Assembly: GCA_030159075.1 (NCBI GenBank)
Contig: BROG01000155.1
Coordinates: forward strand, 1,099,001-1,163,000
Direction of reading: 5' to 3'
DNA: 64,000 nucleotides
Source of the DNA: Atrina japonica
Taxonomy: Eukaryota; Mollusca; Bivalvia; Pterioida; Pinnidae
Positions 44,257-64,000 of this stretch are shown piece by piece. Each line of letters opens with the position of its first letter. The stretch's first letter is position 1. Under the pieces are notes generated by a model. It was not told where the DNA came from, did not search any database, and worked only from the letters and a program-made list of their open reading frames with translations. A program made the position numbers and the translations under genes.

Positions 44257-44333
44257 CATGCATGCATGCATACATACATACATACATACATACATACATA
44301 CATACATACATACATACATACATACATACATCC
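44179..44333. repeat. (CATC)n(CTAC)n(CATA)n(CATG)n microsatellite
   Basis: Compound tetranucleotide tract of about 155 bp. Confidence 0.96.
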
Positions 44334-44460
44334 ATATTAAATGGAGAAAAAATAGTTTAACTGAGAAATTCTGGTTTAACGCATTATTGTGATTTTGGCG
44401 TACCATATTCAGTAGTCTAGGTATTTTCGTTATCCAGAGTTACCACCCCTTGTAGCAGGT

Positions 44461-44580
44461 ATCGATTGTGATGTCATTTATTTGTGCGTAAAATGAGAAA
44501 AATCATCAATTGTGACGTCATATGTTAGTGTGAAAATGACATTGTTTTCTCACGTAAAGACATGACGTCACAATCGATGA
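44461..44580. repeat. Inverted repeat carrying TGACGTCA sites
   Basis: ATCGATTGTGATGTCAT at the left is mirrored by ATGACGTCACAATCGAT at the right. Two perfect TGACGTCA octamers sit at 44513-44520 and 44573-44580. It is probably a foldback element; CRE function is not shown. Confidence 0.65.
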
Positions 44581-46059
44581 GAGATAACTAACGAAAAGAC
44601 AGTATTAGATGATCTGTAAACGGTCCTTATGTCATTTTATGCCTCATTGGTACGGGCCTTTGAATTTAAAGTACCAATAAACAATCGAAACTCACGTACA
44701 ATAGAATACGACAAACTGGATATTCAGATAGTCTCAGAACAATTGCGAATACCAAACGGGATGAATGAATAAACTGTGATTTTACAACGGTACGCTGACC
44801 TTTTTCGACTAGAAAACATAAAAAACATCCATAAACTCTACAATATTCATACGGTGTCCAAAATCACTTACAATATATTTCTACCACTCATATAGTGACA
44901 GATATTTTCCACAACACTCTAAGCGGCTCATTGCTAGAGTTATTGTCTTGTTACTTGATTGTTCGTTTGGCGAACCGTTTCCGAGTTCTTTTAAACTAAA
45001 GTAGATATTTTAAAACTAAACATTGTGCCTGGTAAGGACGCTCTAACAAAATACTATTGCGTTTACGTAAGTGTTGAATACATCGTACATAACGTGTAAC
45101 TGGTGGGGTAAAAACTGTCAGGTGGAATACTTATCTAACATAAACGATTATGTGGTGAGAAAATGGTGAAAATAATTGATGTAATACACACAAACATACA
45201 AACAAACAAACAAACAAACAGAAGAACTAAAACTCTTAATGTAAGTGCAAACCAACATAAAAAATCATCAAATTCACCAGGATCTTATCGCCAGCACAAT
45301 TCATCATTGACTAAGCCTGGAGCATTATATAAAATGTATAAATTTAAAATTATAATTCTTGCTGAATGAAAAAGGATGATTATAGATTGCTTCATCAATT
45401 AAAAACTAACCTACATTTTAACCACTTTCGGAATTTTTATTAAAAGTATTATATATCATAAACATAATATCAAACTTTATATGTGAGCGATATGTATCGA
45501 TATTGGCCAACACTTCAAGATATTGAAATTACAATGTCAATTTTCGTTTATATTTCCTTTGTATTTATTGCAGATGCACGAAATGTCCTCATATTAAGGT
45601 GTATTTATTTGGGGCGTAAATCTGTGTTTTTTGAGAATTTTTCTTTTTCAGTTTATCCTGATGGTTTACAGTAAAATAAGTTTATTTGCGTAAGCAATGG
45701 GGCGAATACTTATACTGGCATTACGTATCTACATCCATTATACAATCGATATTCATGTATATGCACCAGAAGACATGTACTAATCGTTCTTGATATATCA
45801 CTGTCAATGTTTGGTTCTAGATCGAAATAGATTTATGTGATTTGAGACCGTACTATATTATGCAGTTCTAGTAATAGTTTGAAGAATGATAAATTTCTAG
45901 GGAGGCCAGGTAAGACCTTATTAGAGAGCGATAAAATGAGAAAATGATCATAAAATAAATACATAGGAAGTAAACCATATATTTGGTATATTCACGTAAG
46001 ATCTCTGTCTTTTGGTATCAGAAACATGGCTCTATAGTATATCAAATACATCAAGTGTG

Positions 46060-46510
46060 AAATAAATATTATAAACATAATACCAAAGCTATAATGCTCA
46101 AGACGATCGTTTCTGTCAATCAAACTTCACCAGTTGAGCTCCAATTTTACAAAAAAAGGTTTTCTAGAGGAAAGGTTGTACAAGACAAAGCCAAAAAAAA
46201 AAAAAAAATCCAAAGCACTGTAAAAAGATGACTCTTAGCTTTTGAATAATTTAGAACTTAAATGGTGTTATCAGTGCCAAATATTACTTTAGTATAAGAT
46301 TATCAGCTGGTACCGAAATACCAGGAACTAGGCTTATGTATACCCTCGGGGACTCAAACGGTCCACCAGCAGTGGCAACGATCTAGTGGTTACAAATATT
46401 ATAAACATTATACCAAAGTTATACTGCTCAAGACAATCGTTTCTGTCAATTAGACTTCAGTTGAGTTCCAATTTTACAAAAAAAGGTTTTCTAAAGAAAA
46501 TGTTGAATAA
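46060..46510. repeat. Two copies of the AATACCAAAG dispersed repeat upstream of gene F
   Basis: Both copies have ATTATAAACATAATACCAAA (or close), then GCTCAAGACRATCGTTTCTG, then TTCAGTTGAG and CCAATTTTAC. Related sequence is at 6.95, 26.99, 47.87, 52.40 and 58.01 kb in both orientations. It is probably a MITE. Confidence 0.65.
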
Positions 46511-46630
46511 GACAAGGACCAAAATTAAATCAGTGAATCAGTGATATGTTATATATGTAAGTTGTATTGTGTTTTTTAAAAATTATAGAATCCGTATACA
46601 GTTCATAGCATCAATGAATTACAGAGGACA

Positions 46631-46636
46631 TATAAA
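46631..46636 (+). promoter_or_regulatory. Probable TATA box of gene F
   Basis: TATAAA in the context ACATATAAAGG lies 149 bp upstream of the gene F ATG. Gene G has a similar ACATATAAG at nearly the same distance. Confidence 0.45.
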
Positions 46637-46779
46637 GGACGTATTGGGTGATTCTTCACTCAATTTCCTGCGTCACTAACTTTGATAAATTATACAGGAA
46701 GGGACTAGGTTAATGTAATTGATGGTTAAATAAAACCAATAATTAAACAAGCTAAGATACATTGTAATCACAATTCGAG

Positions 46780-51992
<5,213 letters not shown>

Positions 51993-52084
51993 ACGCGCAT
52001 TGTGGATACTTATAATAGGGTATAGAAGGACTATTGCGATTGTGTACTTGATTAGTGAAATTGAACCTTTTAAGATACTAATGA

Positions 52085-52090
52085 AATAAA
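52085..52090 (+). other. Polyadenylation signal of gene F
   Basis: AATAAA lies 93 bp past the stop codon. Confidence 0.6.
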
Positions 52091-52394
52091 CAAATACTCA
52101 TTGTTTTACCTTTAGTGCTGCATTGCTTAATTTCCGTAAATATAAACATACACAGTTATTGACTTGCAAACTCAAAGGTCTGAAAAATACTCAAGATGGT
52201 TGTTCCTGTCAAAAAGACATTTTCAGTTGAGCACCATTTAAAAAAAAAGATGAATGGTAATAATTTTTTACTAAAGTATTATTTCTCTCATTTAATTCAA
52301 AGGCTAAGATATTCATTTTAATTTGGACACGCTTAGACGGATTTGGCAACACATTTTGATTTATTATGCGGACTTGTATGATACCTTATTTTAT

Positions 52395-52680
52395 TTCGAG
52401 CTCAACAATGAAGTCTTTATTGACAGAAACGATAGCCTTGATCATTTGTTTTGACCTTTCGCCGATCATATCTTAAACTACCTGATGGCATCATCACCGA
52501 ACTTGCCCTTTTCACCGAACTCGAGGGGCTTCGTGAAACATTTGTGACATGCTAGAAGACGACGCTGACTCCTTCTGGACACCTGCACCTATCCTGTTTC
52601 GCAATTGTTCTTCATATTGAGACCAATTATATACTCTAATTTGTCGTATTCTAATGTACTTGATATTTAGATTATCCTTT
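52395..52680 (+). mobile_element. Retroelement 3' tail fragment (CGAACTTGACC type)
   Basis: CACCGAACTTGCCCTTTTCA, GACGCTGACTCCTTCTGGAC and CGCAATTGTTCTTCATATTG match the untranslated end of the element at 62.3-62.6 kb. The start overlaps a dispersed AACGATAGCCTTGATCA repeat. Confidence 0.65.
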
Positions 52681-52794
52681 GGTTGTTCTTAATTTTTACA
52701 CAGTTGTAAACCTATAACAACATTAGCATCGCTAAATGTATTGTAGTAAATGTTATAAACATGTGAAATCTTCCCATGTACATTGTAATCTGGT

Positions 52795-52855
52795 TCTCTC
52801 CTCTACTATGGCCGCACCATCTAACTAAAAAGTTGTTGAGTGTGGCGTAAAATAA
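52795..52855 (-). mobile_element. SINE family 1 end fragment
   Basis: GTTGTTGAGTGTGGCGTAAA preceded by GGCCGCACCATC is the terminal block of family 1 on the minus strand. Confidence 0.5.
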
Positions 52856-53459
52856 CATACAATAAATAAACAAATAAACTGGTGTAAAACTATTAAAAGA
52901 TATACGGTAACAATTATAGAAAAGTGTACCCATTAATAATGTGAATGATGAACGCCCTTGATCGTAATTCTTCAAATCCCCATTGGCGTGGAAGCTAACC
53001 AGTCGAAATGGGAACCCAATCAATTGAATTTGTCGTTCGGGTTTAAAACACAATGATGGATATTTAGGCGGCAACTTCATTAAAACACAAGATTCACAAT
53101 TTACGTGTTTTAAGATTACACTGTTAGCCAGATTGTAAATTTTGTAAATCAAATTCATGGTTACTTATCACACAAACTTCTTCTAGATTGTTTCATTTTT
53201 ACTTTCAAATAGGGTTTGACTATATACCAAATTGGCATGAAAATACCATATCAGTCCCGGAAATACGGAATCGAGACATTTTAAGTTGTAAAATATAGTT
53301 CCTTATATAACAATTTTATTTAATAATCATTTATTTAATTGAATTGTACGGATAACTGTGACTTTTTTCTGAATATTTTAGTCTTGTTTAGGATGAATGT
53401 TCGCTCGAACGCAAAATACGGACATATACAAAGCAATTTCGTTAATTACATACATACAT

Positions 53460-53640
53460 ACAAGTACAATGAAGACCTAATCATTACGATTTGAGAGTTT
53501 CTAGTGGAAAACATCTTCGTGGATTTTGCGGGAAAGGTTTTCCAGCAGATTGTCAGCATTCCGATGGGTCCAATTATGCCCCTCTCATAACTGACACATT
53601 TTTGTATTCGTATAAAGCGGTATTCAGTCTATGCTCTCCA
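53460..53640 (+). mobile_element. Reverse-transcriptase fragment
   Basis: The + strand encodes NIFVDFAGKVFQQIVSIPMG followed by a stop, corresponding to the same region as 55.37-55.43 kb. It is a short isolated relic. Confidence 0.65.
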
Positions 53641-53679
53641 TAGGAAAAAATAGTTAAAAGTACTAGTCGTCTCATAGAA

Positions 53680-54350
53680 AAATCTCGGATACCATAGTAT
53701 AAATCTTTAAGATGTCCAGAATTTAGGTATAAATCTGGTAAAAAATGGACAAACACGGACCTCTTGCAATCAAAAAGTTGGATCAGGTGCCATGGAGGAG
53801 TAAGCATCCTCTGTGGACCGGTCACAAACGCCGTGAGTCCACAGTCAAATCAAAATGAAATACATGAGGAACGAATCCTCCTCACAATTGGTACAGATGT
53901 CTCAACAACCGCCATCGAACAGGTAAATCAACATTTCACTGAGCGAAACAGAGTAATCATAAACCTTATACCGACCGTAAAATTTGCGGAACGTTGACAT
54001 CAAATGTGGTTTTCGATATCTCTGTGTCAGTAAGTAGTTACCTCTGTATAAGAAATGTTCATATGTTGAACACGCCCTGGCATATCGTATAATTTGTGAA
54101 ATAAAAACTCCATATTACTACTTAATGTGGTAAATTTACGATGGGAAAGCCGAAATCGTCGCGTGTGTCGTAAAGCTTAGGTGTTAATTTCCCGTCTGTG
54201 TCTATAGTAAGTAAAATGTCTAAATACGAAGCGTGTGTGCTTGATTCTGTTGTATCTTTTTTTTCGCAGGGATACATCGCATTGACATATGTATGAAAAT
54301 TGTCAATATTATTTGAGAAAACGTCATCGATTAAAGTAACTGTCAAATTA
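53680..54350 (-). mobile_element. Decayed retroelement, reverse orientation
   Basis: On the minus strand, 54122-54350 encodes the C-terminal part of the reverse transcriptase, with DDVFSNNIDNFHTYV and ASYLDILLTIDTDGKLTPKL. 53680-53900 is the tail (GGATGCTTACTCC, GGACTCACGG). The copy starts right at the DD of the catalytic motif. It lies head to head with the forward copy that follows. Confidence 0.78.
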
Positions 54351-54599
54351 AAGAAAAGGAAATTAGAAAATATTAGAAGTTTAGATATTAGTGTTCATAG
54401 TTTAGGTTTTATATTGATGTATTATTTATGTTAATAAATCACCATTTTCAATTCTTTTACATTGTTGTGAAAATCAAACAAATTGAAGTTAGTACCAGCA
54501 AACGTTTATAACATCCACAATTTGGTGAATGGTAACTTTGTAAATATCGTTGAAGAAATAAAAAATTGGATATATAATATACAATATATAATATACAAA

Positions 54600-56090
54600 C
54601 ATTGAAAATATTGGGGATATTAATGATCCAGAAGTAGTAACCGAAGTGGATAGATTACATGACCAATATGTACTGGTAACAGCAGACAAAGCCTCAAATA
54701 ATATAGTTTTTATTTGTAAGGCACATTACTATAATTGTTTATTAGAAGAACTTGGTTTACAATACGAATTCTGGAAATCCTACATACACACGTAGCTCAC
54801 TTTCAAAGGACGAGATCCTTCAAAAATCACGTGTCCGTATTACGCTCATTTTATATACCTACAACGGATACCGATTTCGAGCTACCACATTTTATATTGG
54901 ATACCTAAACTTCATAAAACCCCCATATAAGCAAAGATACATAGCAGGATCCAGCAAATGTTCTACCAAACCTTTATCTTTACTCCTTACCAAGATATTG
55001 ACAGCCGTTAAGGAGAAACTTCAACAATACTGTACAGTTACTTATTCCAGAAGCGGTGTAAATCAGATGTGGATACTTAAAAGTTCTAAACAGCTTTTAG
55101 AAAATTTGAAGGCACACAATTTTTCTCGAATTCACAGTATCAAAACTTATGACTTCCTCTACTCTTTACACTACTATTCCACATAGAAAATTAAAAGAAA
55201 GACTTTTCAGCATCATAGACAACTGTTTTTTTTCACTAAATGTGGTACCCGAAAATTTAAATATCTAGTGATTGGCTATCAGGATACTTATTTCGTCAAA
55301 CACCACTCTGATTCTACACATAAAATATACTGAAGTTGATATAAAAAACATGCTGGAATTTCTAATAGACAATATATTTGTAATGTTCGGAGACGTGGTC
55401 TTTCAACAAACTGTCGGCATTCCTATGGGAACCAATTGTGCTCCTTTATCGGCCAATCTGTTCCTTTATTCATACGAAGCAGACTTCATTCAGAAACTGC
55501 TGAATCAAAAGAAAAAAAAGTTAGCGGTGTCCTTTAATTTGACATTTAGATATATCGACGACGTTTTGTCAATTAATAATGATAATTTCATACATATGTC
55601 AATGCGATATATCCCAGCGAACTAAAAATTAAAGATACAACAGAATCAAGCACACACGCTTCATACTTAGACATTTTACTTAATATAAACACAGACGGGA
55701 AATTAGCAACTAAGCTATACGACAAAAGCGACGATTTCGGCTTTCCCATCGAAAATTTTCCACATTTAAGTAGAAATATCCCTCAGTCACCCACATATGG
55801 AGTTTATATTTCACAAATGATCCGATATGCCAGGACGTGTACAACATATGAAGATTTCATATACAGAGGTAAACTACTCAATGACAAATTATTGACACAG
55901 GGATATCGAAAACCACGTTTATATGTGACCGGTCGACAGGGTTTCCCTTACTGTCTGTTGGCAAAATATATCTGTGAAGTTGGACATAGAAGTTGCGTCA
56001 TTACTTATTCACGTGATTTTAACTGATGAGAAACTCGCGGCAGTCTTTGAAGTTGGGAAAATGTTTTACTTGTACAAGTATTGACCTAGA
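54600..56090 (+). mobile_element. Decayed reverse-transcriptase retroelement
   Basis: Successive + strand fragments at 54752-55186, 55272-55625 and 55620-56026 encode one reverse transcriptase interrupted by frameshifts and stops. Visible landmarks are KQRYIAGSSKCSTKPLSLLL, the IPMGTNCAPLSANLF motif near 55420, the catalytic YIDD at 55551-55562 and the ASYLDILL and YGVYISQMIRYART segments. I see no RNase H, integrase or LTR. Class is uncertain; Penelope-like is one possibility. It is not functional as read. Confidence 0.82.
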
Positions 56091-56099
56091 GATTTCAGG

Positions 56100-56700
56100 C
56101 TACTGATAGGAAGTTTAGCGTAAGGGTACAACACTGCCCTGTCGCATAGAAATTTAATATCGATGAAACGATGTATATAAGCAGAAGATTTTATAATCAT
56201 ATCTATGTAGTTTGTTGCATAATAAATAAGCCATCAGTACTCACGTTAGGCCAATGTCTGACCCGATTTTTGGCTTCTTTTTGTACAACCTAATTTTACC
56301 GAATTGAAAAGTTTTCAGTATACTAAGTGTATTATACCTCACTAAAACTTACGATTGTCATCAACTCGTATCAGTAATTTCAGTACTTTGGTTTTATTTA
56401 CTTCTTATACTGGTATTTATATAAACCAAGTTACAGTACCAACTGAACGGCAGCAAAATGATGTTGACATCCTTGGAGTCATAACCAGAGCATAGCGACC
56501 CCCTGAAACAAATTGATAAGTGATTGAATTTCAGATTTTTTATGACGTCCAACCTACTTTAATGTTGAAACCATAACTTTTATACATCATACTAACGACG
56601 TAAAAGAAGCTTCAACTACAGTTACTACAACTTAAGTTGTTATGTCGACAACACTTATGTCAATTTCGTGATAACCGAATTTCAACTTCGTAAAACAAAT
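56100..56700. other. Intergenic DNA
   Basis: No gene or element recognised. Confidence 0.4.
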
Positions 56701-56706
56701 AGGTTT

Positions 56707-57022
56707 AAAGGGGCATTAGCTGTGTTTACCAAAAATAATTATTTCGATTTTTCTACTTTTACTAATTGTACTTGATATACAATAACATATAAGAACTATA
56801 CACAGGCATTTAAAATCTTTTATTCCTATATATTTGTGAAAGTAAGGTCAGGACCAGTTTGGTATTCATATAGAAAAAGCAAGGTCGAGTTATTTAATTG
56901 CAAGTGAAAAACTACCAAACGTGGGTTTCTCAAGCAATTTTCACAAAATATATAGGAATTTAAGAAGTGGTAAAAAAGGGGATTTATTTTATAAAAACAC
57001 AGTTGATACCCCTTTAAGTTAG
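56707..57022. mobile_element. Foldback MITE of the GGGGCATTAGCT family
   Basis: AAAGGGGCATTAGCTGTGTT at the left and ATACCCCTTTAA at the right, with TTCCTATATATTTGTGAAA on one arm and TTTCACAAAATATATAGGAA on the other. Confidence 0.72.
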
Positions 57023-57354
57023 AGCACGCCAAAATCATAACTCATATTAGTTATATTAAATACTACCATATCACCATATTAAAACTCAAATTGTGTCGAC
57101 AAATAATCACATACATGAGTTTAACCTAATTTCTCAATCAACTGCTTCAAAATAACACTGATAATCAGAAACTAAGTTTCAGTCATTTCTGTGATTTTGG
57201 CGAAGATAAACCTAGTCTGTTCAAGTTAAACCTTTTTATTCAGTTTTTTCTTGTTTCATGTACATATTTGAACATGTCCAGCTGAAAAAAATAACAAAAA
57301 CTAAGGTCTGTACTATGGACATACGCAATTGTAGTTATACTAATGGATAAATGG

Positions 57355-57396
57355 AAAGAAAGAAAGAAAGATAGATAGATAGACAGACAGATGATG

Positions 57397-57479
<83 letters not shown>

Positions 57480-57515
57480 ATATATATATATATATAGATA
57501 GATAGATAGATAGAT
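57355..57515. repeat. (GAAA)n(GATA)n(AT)n(GATA)n microsatellite
   Basis: A compound tract with about 100 bp of AT at its centre. Confidence 0.95.
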
Positions 57516-57519
57516 AAAT

Positions 57520-59130
57520 TATTAAATAGAAAGCTGTATACATAGATAGATACATTGATTGATTGCGGACAAATTTAGGTTTGTACTTTGTTCTGTGACA
57601 GATGGGATACATTGTAATTTGTTGCTGACATCAAAACATACGTGACATAATCCTTACTGCACAATGACAGATGATAAGTACAGTACACGTAAATATATTA
57701 GACTGCACGTGATGATTGATTAGTGTAATCTACATCTAAAGATTTAACATTATCTTATGGAAACCAACTTTATACCTGTTATCAAATAAGTAATTTTAAA
57801 AAGTTGCCTTTGTATATAGTTGTACAGAGTTATTGGACTTTTATATGAAATAGTTTTCACGCAATAAGATATGTAATATTATATAATAATCGATTGCAGA
57901 TTTCAGGGAAAGATTAGCATTTGACGGATTTTGGCTATACTTTCAGATTTATTATTTGACCTTGTATGATACTACTTTCTCTTTAGAAAATATATATACA
58001 TTTTAAAGTGGAGCTCAACTGATGAAGTCTAATTGACAGAAACGATCGTCTTGAGCATTATAACTTTGGTATTATGTTTATAATATTTTTAATTAATTCA
58101 TTTAATTTTCTCACTAAGCAATAAGTGATACTATAAAGCACTTCCATGAGCAGTGTTTAGTTCTCTTATTCTCGAAACGCTGGACAAAATCCTATCATAA
58201 ATGACGCTTATTAGGAATATGTGTTGGTAATCTATATCATATATTAGTATAGTTATGTTGATTTCGTTACTCCAACGGCATACATGCAGATGATACTACT
58301 CTAAGTAACGATTGTTTGTGCTGACAATTAATAAAGGCATCATCATTTATCATTTTATCACACAAGATTTTTATTTTTAGTCAATTTTAGTCATCCAATA
58401 TGATGTATATTTGTTCCCGTCTAATGTTTAATCAATTGTGCGTATTTTTTCGTCTCCGGTCCCTAGTTTCAGATCCATGTTTGTAAACATAGAAACAAAT
58501 ACAACTATACAACTATAGGAATCTCAAAATGTTACACACTGGAAATATGATAACAACGACAACGGAAGATTAAATAAATAATGATATTTCAGATGAGCGA
58601 AATATTGATGAAAATTGTATTTGAAAGTACAGAAACAATCATTTCGCCGTGAGACAAAATTATTAACATTGTGTATCACTGAGATAAAAATAAATAATGT
58701 ATATCTTCAATTAAATGTTTGAATTAAATAAGATATACCGGTACATTGCACATAACATTACATTCGTTCCTTAATATAGATTGAAAATAAGCAAGTTGTA
58801 GTTCATAATAAGTAACAAAGTAAACTCTAAACTAGTTATATATATAAAATTTGGTATTACAAACCTTATGGCAACCAAATGACAATACCTACCTATATGA
58901 ATATCTTTTAAATTTTGACTGGTGTCGACAAATAGCTACACCAAACGATAAGAGGAATTAAAATATAACCCAATAAAGAAAATTGAATGTCGTTGTAAAG
59001 AAAATTCAGAAACATGTAAAATTCATGGAATTCTACAGATCTTAGACTTTGCAACTAGGCAAAATGAAGTACTATGGATCCTTGCTATTAAGACCACCTA
59101 ACTGATGACTCAAAGTGAGATGGTCTTTTA
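57520..59130. other. Intergenic DNA upstream of gene G
   Basis: Contains a minus-orientation copy of the AATACCAAAG dispersed repeat at about 58010-58090. Nothing else recognised. Confidence 0.4.
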
Positions 59131-59595
<465 letters not shown>

Positions 59596-59650
59596 GCATT
59601 TCGAGGTATAACTTCATGATTTAAACACAGTGCTTGAGAGGTTTGTGACA

Positions 59651-59656
59651 TATAAG
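59651..59656 (+). promoter_or_regulatory. Possible TATA element of gene G
   Basis: TATAAG in the context ACATATAAG lies 145 bp upstream of the gene G ATG, a spacing like the probable gene F box. Weak evidence. Confidence 0.3.
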
Positions 59657-59795
59657 ACAAAACCAAATGATTTTAATGACTCTGGTTTGATGGATAACTT
59701 TGATGTAAAGTAACGACTCAGTTGATAATCTACATAGTCGTTCTTCCTGTTACCTGTTACTAAATGTACGTGTTTCTTTGGGACGTAAGTACGTC

Positions 59796-63168
<3,373 letters not shown>

Positions 63169-63169
63169 G

Positions 63170-63787
63170 TGAGTAATATCATTTTATGAGCATTTCAAAC
63201 TGAACTAAGAGGTATAAGACGACATAACTTTATTGACAGGTATATTGCCACATCCACATGTACATGTCATACTTCTCTATAATGGCAACTTGGGGGAACA
63301 GGCAAAAGAAGATATTATAGACAGTTGGCCTTCATAAAGATGTCTATTTATCATACAAAGTCTATGTTCGAATGACCAGTATTACCAGGTACTCTTTATA
63401 CAGAGGTGATCTTTAATGCAAGTTTAACCGCATATATTGAATATATCAGCTGTCTCACTGTATTGTCTCGCTAAATAAGAAAACAGAACGTGCAGTTCTT
63501 CAGACCGTATATGACTAATGTTTACCAACATGCGGGACACATCTATCAGAATTCTTGTTTTTCCAAATTTATGCTTAATTCCCCCAGTTTACGTGCATTT
63601 TCGATGCTCTTCATATTCTTCTTTTTAAACTTATGAAGAATAACAAATGTTGACGTATCGGAAATCCGTTCCACTTGTGTAAGTGAAAAACTGCATATAT
63701 TTAGTATTGTTTCTTGAATAAATAAAACCATTATTTACCATAATTATAGATGTAGATGATGAGGTATACGTTTTGATTGATAGGGCG

Positions 63788-63883
<96 letters not shown>

Positions 63884-64000
63884 ATGCATGTGTAATGATT
63901 ACAGTTACAAAACAGAGTTTAACACGCCCATGCGATACATGACGTCATATGACAGTGTATTTGGAAATGGAAATTTCGCCACACCTATATTACTAAATGC
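63170..64000. other. Gene G intron 3 (start) with (AT)n microsatellite
   Basis: Follows the GTGAGT donor of exon 3. I searched it for an acceptor followed by a C-x(3-6)-C and LGGV-type exon and found none. An (AT)n tract lies at 63791-63880. Confidence 0.5.

Larger units (their letters stand above)
43800..46625. other. Intergenic region between genes E and F
   Basis: It holds a (CATA)n microsatellite, a palindromic AGTTTAACTG block at 44.34-44.40 kb, an inverted repeat with CRE-like sites at 44.46-44.58 kb, a short retroelement tail match at about 44.69-44.77 kb (minus) and copies of the AATACCAAAGYTATAATGCTC dispersed repeat at 46.06-46.17 and 46.39-46.50 kb. No gene supported. Confidence 0.45.

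Noticed and set aside
45574..45600. TTATTGCAG followed by a CTKCPHIK reading and GT, like a mini exon 3
   Set aside because: Only two Cys, no G-C start and no C-x-C; too short to distinguish from chance.
52712..53158. 148-codon minus-strand open frame
   Set aside because: Part of it overlaps a SINE family 1 end, and the rest has no signal peptide, domain or splice partner. Its composition suggests repeat-derived sequence.
59778..59795. Upstream extension of gene G by six residues
   Set aside because: The first codon is TTG; the ATG at 59796 gives MKIAL, matching the MK starts of A, B and C.

Overview
The window is AT-rich eukaryotic DNA, most likely from a bivalve mollusc. The evidence is GT-AG introns, TATA boxes and AATAAA signals, long (AT)n, (GA)n, (TCTA)n and (ATT)n microsatellites, tRNA-derived SINEs, and several decayed copies of one reverse-transcriptase element of a kind I associate with bivalve genomes. 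The host assignment is inference; no housekeeping gene or rRNA is present to confirm it.

The main content is a head-to-tail array of seven related four-exon genes, all on the + strand. I call them A (8718-10851), B (15612-19477), C (22778-25997), D (30558-34111), E (37552-42346, with a second terminal exon at 43713-43796), F (46780-51992) and G (59796 to beyond the window). Starts of A to E are spaced about 7 kb apart. I assembled these genes from splice sites and reading phase. All seven share intron phases 2, 1 and 0 in that order. Exon 1 encodes a signal peptide plus a highly variable segment and ends with one Cys. Exon 2 encodes a five-Cys module (seven in D). Exon 3 encodes the first four Cys of a VWC-like module, and exon 4 supplies its last two. 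The result is a 12-Cys scaffold that in most copies ends at the extreme C-terminus in LGGVT or LGGVV. I do not recognise the family by name.

The copies differ mainly in their accessory parts. A, B and C have a helical basic stretch and a Thr-rich mucin-like linker. D has a short Pro-rich linker and E a short cationic stretch. F replaces the LGGV tail with an Arg/Gly-rich basic tail. G has a 485-residue exon 1 with a basic N-terminus, a furin-like site and Tyr/Pro/Asp repeats. A secreted role in defence, adhesion or extracellular matrix is plausible but unproven.

Between and inside the genes lie tandem arrays (36 bp at 0.85-1.35 kb, 78 bp at 12.9-13.65 kb, 23 bp at 24.05-24.43 kb, 26 bp at 26.38-26.75 kb, 34 bp at 39.0-40.0 kb). 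There are also foldback and MITE-like elements, SINE fragments, and reverse-transcriptase remnants at 29.9, 33.0-33.9, 53.5-56.0 and 61.9-62.6 kb. At two places a transposon tail runs up to a splice acceptor of a family gene (E exon 3 and G exon 2). Most long open frames outside the genes are products of low-complexity repeats.
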